Source: Nocardioides sp. URHA0032 (GTDB lineage Bacteria; Actinomycetota; Actinomycetes; Propionibacteriales; Nocardioidaceae). From it: a stretch of DNA of 64,000 nucleotides. The translations under genes were made by a program, and so were the position numbers. The stretch is from assembly GCF_000620645.1 (NCBI RefSeq), contig NZ_JIAV01000015.1, positions 248,001 to 312,000 of the forward strand, written 5' to 3'. Positions 60,004 to 64,000 of this stretch are shown in pieces (the stretch's first letter is position 1; each line of letters starts with the position of its first letter). Under the pieces are notes generated by a model. It saw only the letters and a list, made by a program, of their open reading frames with translations, was not told where the DNA came from and made no database searches.

Positions 60004-62127
60004 GTGCCCCTGCCCCCCGTCCCGCAGTACTGCCCCTCGCCGCGCGAGCTCGACGACCTCGAGCTGCTCGTCACGGGCGCCCTGGTGCCGACGGTGGTCT
60101 TCAACGAGCCGGGCAGCATGGTCACGCTGGAGCTGCCGCCCGCCGTCGCGGAGCTCGCGGCCGAGGCGGGTGCCGTCGAGCTCGTCGACCCCGAGGGACT
60201 GCCGCTCGCGCAGGTCGACGTGCCGGCCGGCACCATCGAGCCCCTGACCCACGCGCAGTACGGGCCGTTCCGCGGCTACTACCTGAGCCCGGCCCAGACC
60301 CGGGACCGGTACGCCGGACGCACGTTCGTCCCGCTCGTCCACGCCCTCACCCACCCGCAGCTCACCGCCCTCGCGACCGTCGGGCCGGTGGTGCTGCTGC
60401 CCCTCGTCGGCCACGGCACCCCGGAGCTCTCCCCCGTCGCGCTGATCCGGGCCACGCTCGCCGCAGCGACCCACCTCCCGGACGCGGAGGTCGTCGCGAT
60501 CCCGCTCGCGTCCCGCGGCGACGCCGACGTCGACCACGACCTCGGCGTCCAGGTGGTCGCCAACTACGCCGGTGACGACCCCGTCGTCGGCGTCACCGAG
60601 GACCCGTCGGGCAGCTTCACCCCCGAGATCGCCGCCATCGTGACCGCCGACCGGCCGGCGCCGGAGGACCAGGGGCTGGTGCTGTTCTTCACCGGCCTCT
60701 CCGGGAGCGGCAAGTCGACGCTCGCCCGCGCCCTCATGGACCGGCTGCTCGAGCACGGCGGCCGCACGCTCACCAGCCTCGACGGCGACGTCGTACGCCG
60801 GAACCTGTCCGCCGGGCTCTCCTTCTCCAAGGAGGACCGCGAGACCAACATCCGCCGGATCGGCTGGGTGGCCGCCGAGATCGCCCGCCACGGCGGAGTG
60901 GCCGTGTGCAGCCCGATCGCGCCGTTCGACGAGACCCGCAAGCAGGTCCGGGCGATGGTCGACGACGCCGGCGGCGCCTTCTTCCTGGTGCACGTCGCCA
61001 CACCGTTGGAGGAGTGCGAGCGGCGCGACCGCAAGGGCCTGTACGCCAAGGCACGACGCGGCGAGATCCCCGAGTTCACCGGCATCTCCTCGCCCTACGA
61101 GGAGCCCGAGGACGCCGACGTCCGCGTCGACACGACCGGCCGCAGCATCGAGGAGGCCCTCGACGACGTCCTGGTCGCGCTGCGCGACTCCGGCCACCTC
61201 GACCTGCTCTCCCCACCCGACCCGGTCGAGGACCCACTCCTCGACGGCCGAGTCGCGAGCGCCAGCGAGCGTATCGAGACCACACCACCGCCCCCACCCC
61301 TCGGTGGTCGAGTAGCGAGCGCCAGCGAGCGTATCGAGACCACCACGCCGCCCCCCGACGATCCGGCAGCAACTGCCACGCCGAATGTCGGTGGTCGAGT
61401 AGCGAGCGCCAGCGAGCGTATCGAGACCCATCCGCAGCAACCCGAGCCCGTCGACGCCGGCCTGGACATCCTGGGCGCGGAGCAGGACGACGAGAAGCAC
61501 GCCGACGCGGCCGCCGGCTTCGAGCCGCGCGTCCGATCGGCGCCACCCTCGGCGCCGAGCACCAGCACCGGTGGCCACGAGCCGCCGCTGCGGATCCTCT
61601 ACATCTGCACCGCCAACATCTGCCGCTCGCCGTTCATGGAGCTGCTGTCCCGGGACCTGGTCGGGCCGCACGCCGGCGCCACGTTCGCGAGCGCGGGCAC
61701 GCACGGGTTCGACTCCCGGCCGATGCCCGACGAGATGGCCGCGACGCTGATCGGGCGCGGCGTGCCCGGCGTGGCCCAGTTCCGGAGCCGGCCCTTCACG
61801 AGCGACCTGATGCTGAACGCCGACCTCGTTCTGACCGCCGAGACCGCGCACCGCCAGTTCATCCTCGACGACCACCCGGCGACGTTCCGCAAGGTGTTCA
61901 CGCTCGGCCAGTTCGCGGAAGCGGTGCGGATGGCGCCGCCCGGGCTGGCCGGGCGAGCGCTGCTCGACACCGTCGCCGAGCGACGCGGCACCGCCAATGC
62001 CGATTTGGACGTGGCCGACCCGTTCGGGCAGGGTCCGGACGCCGCCGAGGCGTGCGCCAGGTCCCTGGAGGACCTGCTGCGCGTCGTGCTGCCCGCCCTG
62101 ACCGGATCGAGGAAGATCAGCCCATGA
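60004..62127 (+). CDS. cysC: Adenylylsulfate kinase fused to low-molecular-weight protein tyrosine phosphatase
   Basis: 707 residues from GTG 60004. Residues 1-~215 resemble an ATP-sulfurylase-like N-terminal domain (VALIRATLAAATHLPDAEVVAIPLASRGD). The CysC domain follows with P-loop FTGLSGSGKSTLARAL (~228-243), DGDVVRRNL, RETNIRRIGW and KARRGEIPEFTGISSPYE. A Pro/Thr-rich linker (~405-525) contains three 13-codon repeats. An LMW-PTP domain with the C-x5-R loop YICTANICRSPF (~532-543) and a late Asp (VADPFGQ) closes the protein. It makes PAPS in sulfate assimilation; the phosphatase may regulate it or act independently. CAGGAT lies seven bases upstream. Confidence 0.9.
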   Translation: MPLPPVPQYCPSPRELDDLELLVTGALVPTVVFNEPGSMVTLELPPAVAELAAEAGAVELVDPEGLPLAQVDVPAGTIEPLTHAQYGPFRGYYLSPAQTRDRYAGRTFVPLVHALTHPQLTALATVGPVVLLPLVGHGTPELSPVALIRATLAAATHLPDAEVVAIPLASRGDADVDHDLGVQVVANYAGDDPVVGVTEDPSGSFTPEIAAIVTADRPAPEDQGLVLFFTGLSGSGKSTLARALMDRLLEHGGRTLTSLDGDVVRRNLSAGLSFSKEDRETNIRRIGWVAAEIARHGGVAVCSPIAPFDETRKQVRAMVDDAGGAFFLVHVATPLEECERRDRKGLYAKARRGEIPEFTGISSPYEEPEDADVRVDTTGRSIEEALDDVLVALRDSGHLDLLSPPDPVEDPLLDGRVASASERIETTPPPPPLGGRVASASERIETTTPPPDDPAATATPNVGGRVASASERIETHPQQPEPVDAGLDILGAEQDDEKHADAAAGFEPRVRSAPPSAPSTSTGGHEPPLRILYICTANICRSPFMELLSRDLVGPHAGATFASAGTHGFDSRPMPDEMAATLIGRGVPGVAQFRSRPFTSDLMLNADLVLTAETAHRQFILDDHPATFRKVFTLGQFAEAVRMAPPGLAGRALLDTVAERRGTANADLDVADPFGQGPDAAEACARSLEDLLRVVLPALTGSRKISP
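61243..61428 (+). repeat. Three coding copies of the dispersed repeat in the CysC fusion linker
   Basis: Aligned copies at 61243-61281 (variant start), 61303-61341 and 61390-61428 are each 39 bases; the last two are identical. All are read as GRVASASERIET. They are separated by 21 and 48 bases of Pro/Thr-rich coding sequence. The family also occurs at 9319, 10364 and 57591. Confidence 0.85.
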
Positions 62128-63137
62128 GTGACGTGCTCACCACGACCTTCTTCTCGATCCTCGCAGCCGGCTTCTTCGTCGGCATCGTGGTGGGCCTGAC
62201 CGGCATGGGCGGCGGCGCGCTCATGACACCGGCGCTGATCTTCCTCGGTGTCGGAGACGCGGCCACGGTCGTGACCGCCGACCTGACCGCGGCGGCGATC
62301 TACAAGTCGGGCGGCGCGATCGTGCACGCCCGCGAGGGCTCGCCGAACTTCTCGCTCGCCAAGTGGCTGATCCTCGGGTCGGTGCCGCTGGCGCTGCTGG
62401 GGCCCTGGATCATCCATGCCGTCGCCGGGGGCGAACCGGAGTCGATCGACACCCTGCTCAAGGAGTGCATCGGCTTCGCCCTGCTGCTGGCCGCGTCGAC
62501 GTACGCGCTCCGCCTCTACATCAACCTGCGCCGGGTCCGGCGGGGCGTCGGCGACGCCGACCCCAACCCGCCGATCCGGCCCCTCCTGACCCTGCTGGTC
62601 GGCGCCGTCGGCGGCCTGCTGGTCGGCGTCACGAGCGTCGGTTCGGGCTCGGTCATCATGATCGCGTTGCTGATGCTCTACCCGGGCCTCTCAGCGGTGC
62701 GCCTGGTCGGCACCGACCTCGTCCAGGCGGTGCCCCTGGTGCTCGCCGCCGCCATCTCCAACATCGCGATCAACGGCCTCGACTGGTCGATCCTGGTCCC
62801 CCTCGTGCTCGGGTCGGTGCCGGGCACGATCCTGGGCAGCCGGATCGCCCCTCGCGTGCCGCAGTCGGTGATCCGCCGCGGCATCGTGATCGTGCTGACC
62901 ATGTCGGGCGTGGCCCTCCTCGACAAGGCCGGTTGGGGGCCCCTCGGCAAGGAGGAGACGCACCCGGGCCTGATCGGCGGCATCGGCATCGCCATGGTCG
63001 TGCTGCTGCCGCTCGTATGGGGCCTGATCCGCAAGACCCAGGGCCTGCCGATGTTCGGCTCGCCCACCGTCTCGGAGCTCGACGGGGACTTCCCGCGCAC
63101 CGACCACGAGACAAGACGCCGCGCCCGCCGGGCCTGA
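62124..63137 (+). CDS. TauE/SafE-family sulfite/sulfonate exporter
   Basis: 337 residues, starting with ATGA overlap on the CysC fusion. About eight membrane helices in two repeats: GFFVGIVVGLTGMGGGALMTPALI and LLVGVTSVGSGSVIMIALLMLYPG are the paired TauE/SafE signatures. It probably exports sulfite or organosulfur compounds. Coupling to sulfate activation and cysD suggests it vents excess sulfur intermediates. Confidence 0.9.
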   Translation: MSDVLTTTFFSILAAGFFVGIVVGLTGMGGGALMTPALIFLGVGDAATVVTADLTAAAIYKSGGAIVHAREGSPNFSLAKWLILGSVPLALLGPWIIHAVAGGEPESIDTLLKECIGFALLLAASTYALRLYINLRRVRRGVGDADPNPPIRPLLTLLVGAVGGLLVGVTSVGSGSVIMIALLMLYPGLSAVRLVGTDLVQAVPLVLAAAISNIAINGLDWSILVPLVLGSVPGTILGSRIAPRVPQSVIRRGIVIVLTMSGVALLDKAGWGPLGKEETHPGLIGGIGIAMVVLLPLVWGLIRKTQGLPMFGSPTVSELDGDFPRTDHETRRRARRA

Positions 63138-63160
63138 CCCGTCGTATCGTCGGACCGCGA

Positions 63161-63176
63161 AGTGAACCAGATCACT
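63161..63176. promoter_or_regulatory. CRP/GlxR-like site upstream of cysD
   Basis: AGTGA-ACCAGA-TCACT matches the GTGA-N6-TCAC core of CRP-family sites. A second, wider inverted repeat CGAAGTG/CACTTCG encloses it. A -10 TACGAT lies at 63217-63222. Confidence 0.45.
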
Positions 63177-63259
63177 CCACTTCGGCGGCGCTTCGTGCCC
63201 GGACGTCTCCGGCGGCTACGATGACGGCTGCTGTCCCGACGAGAGGTCCCCAGTCAGTC

Positions 63260-64000
63260 ATGACCGAAACCCATGCCGACTACCGGCTGAGTCAGCTCGA
63301 CCAGCTGGAGGCGGAGTCGATCCACATCTTCCGTGAGGTCGCCGCCGAGTTCGAGAGGCCCGTCCTCATGTTCTCGGGCGGCAAGGACTCCATCGTGATG
63401 ATGCGGCTCGCCGAGAAGGCCTTCTACCCGGCCAAGATCCCGTTCCCCGTGCTCCAGGTCGACACCGGGTACGACTTCCCCGAGGTCCTCGCCTGCCGGG
63501 ACAACTGGGTGAACCGGCTCGGTGCCCGGCTGATCGTGGCGAGCGTCGAGGAGGCCATCAGGGACGGCGTCGTGGTCGACGACGGCAAGACGAGCCGCAA
63601 CCGCCTCCAGATCGGCACCCTCCTGAACGCCCTCGAGGAGGGTGGCTTCACCGCCGCCTTCGGCGGCGGGCGCCGCGACGAGGAGAAGGCCCGCGCCAAG
63701 GAGCGCGTCTACTCCCACCGTGACGAGTTCGGCCAGTGGGACCCGAAGATGCAGCGCCCCGAGCTGTGGAGCCTCTACAACGGCCGCATCCACGAGGGCG
63801 AGCACATGCGGATCTTCCCGATCTCCAACTGGACCGAGCTGGACATCTGGCACTACATCGGCCGCGAGGGCATCGAGATCCCGTCCATCTACTTCTCGCA
63901 CCAGCGCCGCGTGTTCGAGCGCGACGGCATGCTGCTCTCCGAGTCCGAGCACAACCCGACCCGGGGCAACGAGACCGTCGAGGAGCGGACGGTGCGGTTC
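63260..64000 (+). CDS. cysD: Sulfate adenylyltransferase subunit CysD, 3' end outside window
   Basis: 247 codons to the window edge from ATG 63260, no stop. The PP-loop SGGKDS is at ~40-45, then PFPVLQVDTGYDFPE, GGGRRDEEKARAKER and FPISNWTELDIWHYI. It joins with CysN (expected just beyond the window) to make APS from sulfate and ATP. It follows the sulfur exporter by 122 bases, behind a CRP/GlxR-like site. Confidence 0.95.
   Translation, partial: MTETHADYRLSQLDQLEAESIHIFREVAAEFERPVLMFSGGKDSIVMMRLAEKAFYPAKIPFPVLQVDTGYDFPEVLACRDNWVNRLGARLIVASVEEAIRDGVVVDDGKTSRNRLQIGTLLNALEEGGFTAAFGGGRRDEEKARAKERVYSHRDEFGQWDPKMQRPELWSLYNGRIHEGEHMRIFPISNWTELDIWHYIGREGIEIPSIYFSHQRRVFERDGMLLSESEHNPTRGNETVEERTVRF

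Noticed and set aside
61243..61428. Three 39-base repeats as a CRISPR array
   Set aside because: Spacers are 21 and 48 bases, coding and Pro/Thr-rich, and the repeat occurs elsewhere singly; no cas gene is present.

Overview
The window is very GC-rich, densely coded DNA with many GTG starts. Its contents (mycothiol glycosyltransferase MshA, CarD, SenX3-RegX3, several F420-type oxidoreductases, an HbhA-like protein) point to an actinobacterium, most likely of the Nocardioides/Nocardioidaceae type. That placement is inference from gene content; no rRNA gene is present. At least twenty genes have a NANNNT -10 hexamer 6-8 nt before the start codon, so leaderless transcription appears to be the default here.

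Layout. 1-7.7 kb: a minus-strand branched-chain-amino-acid-type ABC operon (two paralogous lipoprotein binding proteins, a fused LivH-LivM permease, LivG, LivF) ending in a truncated exported protein. 7.8-18.9 kb: a rearranged form of the common actinobacterial block carD-ispD-ispF-cysS-rlmB, interrupted by a membrane phosphoesterase, a C39-like peptidase, an SDR, a sulfite-oxidase-like membrane protein and nirD. Here two IspD-like genes lie convergently. Each lacks catalytic residues that the other keeps, and they are separated by an 830-bp element with 19-bp terminal inverted repeats and a 16-bp target duplication. 19-27 kb: UbiA-type prenyltransferase, lipoprotein, gpmA, phoU, senX3-regX3, EamA transporter, DUF1304, YbjN-like protein and mshA, recalling the mycobacterial mshA-gpm1-senX3-regX3 neighbourhood.

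27-36 kb: SDR, amino-acid racemase, an M4 peptidase fused to an emfourin-like inhibitor domain, and two paralogous secreted beta-propeller/Ig-repeat proteins on either side of a PPOX enzyme. 36-46.5 kb: an AbiEi/DUF559-like singleton framed by hairpin repeats, typA, a thioesterase, a nonapeptide-repeat protein with an RDD membrane protein, two luciferase-like F420 enzymes, a decayed SGNH hydrolase and a secreted M12B-type metalloprotease. 46.5-54.6 kb: a RibD-type reductase, an unknown protein and FolP2-like DHPS in one coupled operon, a TetR regulator, a second DUF559-like protein, an amidase-galE pair and an ArsR-SRPBCC-DinB operon. 54.9-57.2 kb: two tandem GDP-mannose-dehydratase-type genes and a mannose-6-phosphate-isomerase-type cupin, suggesting GDP-deoxyhexose supply. 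57.3-58.9 kb: the XRE-HbhA-DUF2516 module. 59-64 kb: asparaginase, then a sulfate-assimilation run (APS kinase fused to a tyrosine phosphatase, a TauE/SafE exporter, cysD) behind a CRP/GlxR-like site.

Three repeat families recur: a roughly 39-58 bp element with GGTGGTCGAG...ATCGAGACC ends, which in two places has become protein-coding sequence; hairpins with a CCGG-YTRA-CCGG core and covarying stems; and a single 63-bp palindrome. No tRNA, rRNA, CRISPR array, prophage or transposase gene was seen. The strongest candidates for something undescribed are the complementary IspD pair, the element between them, and the repeats domesticated into the APS kinase fusion.
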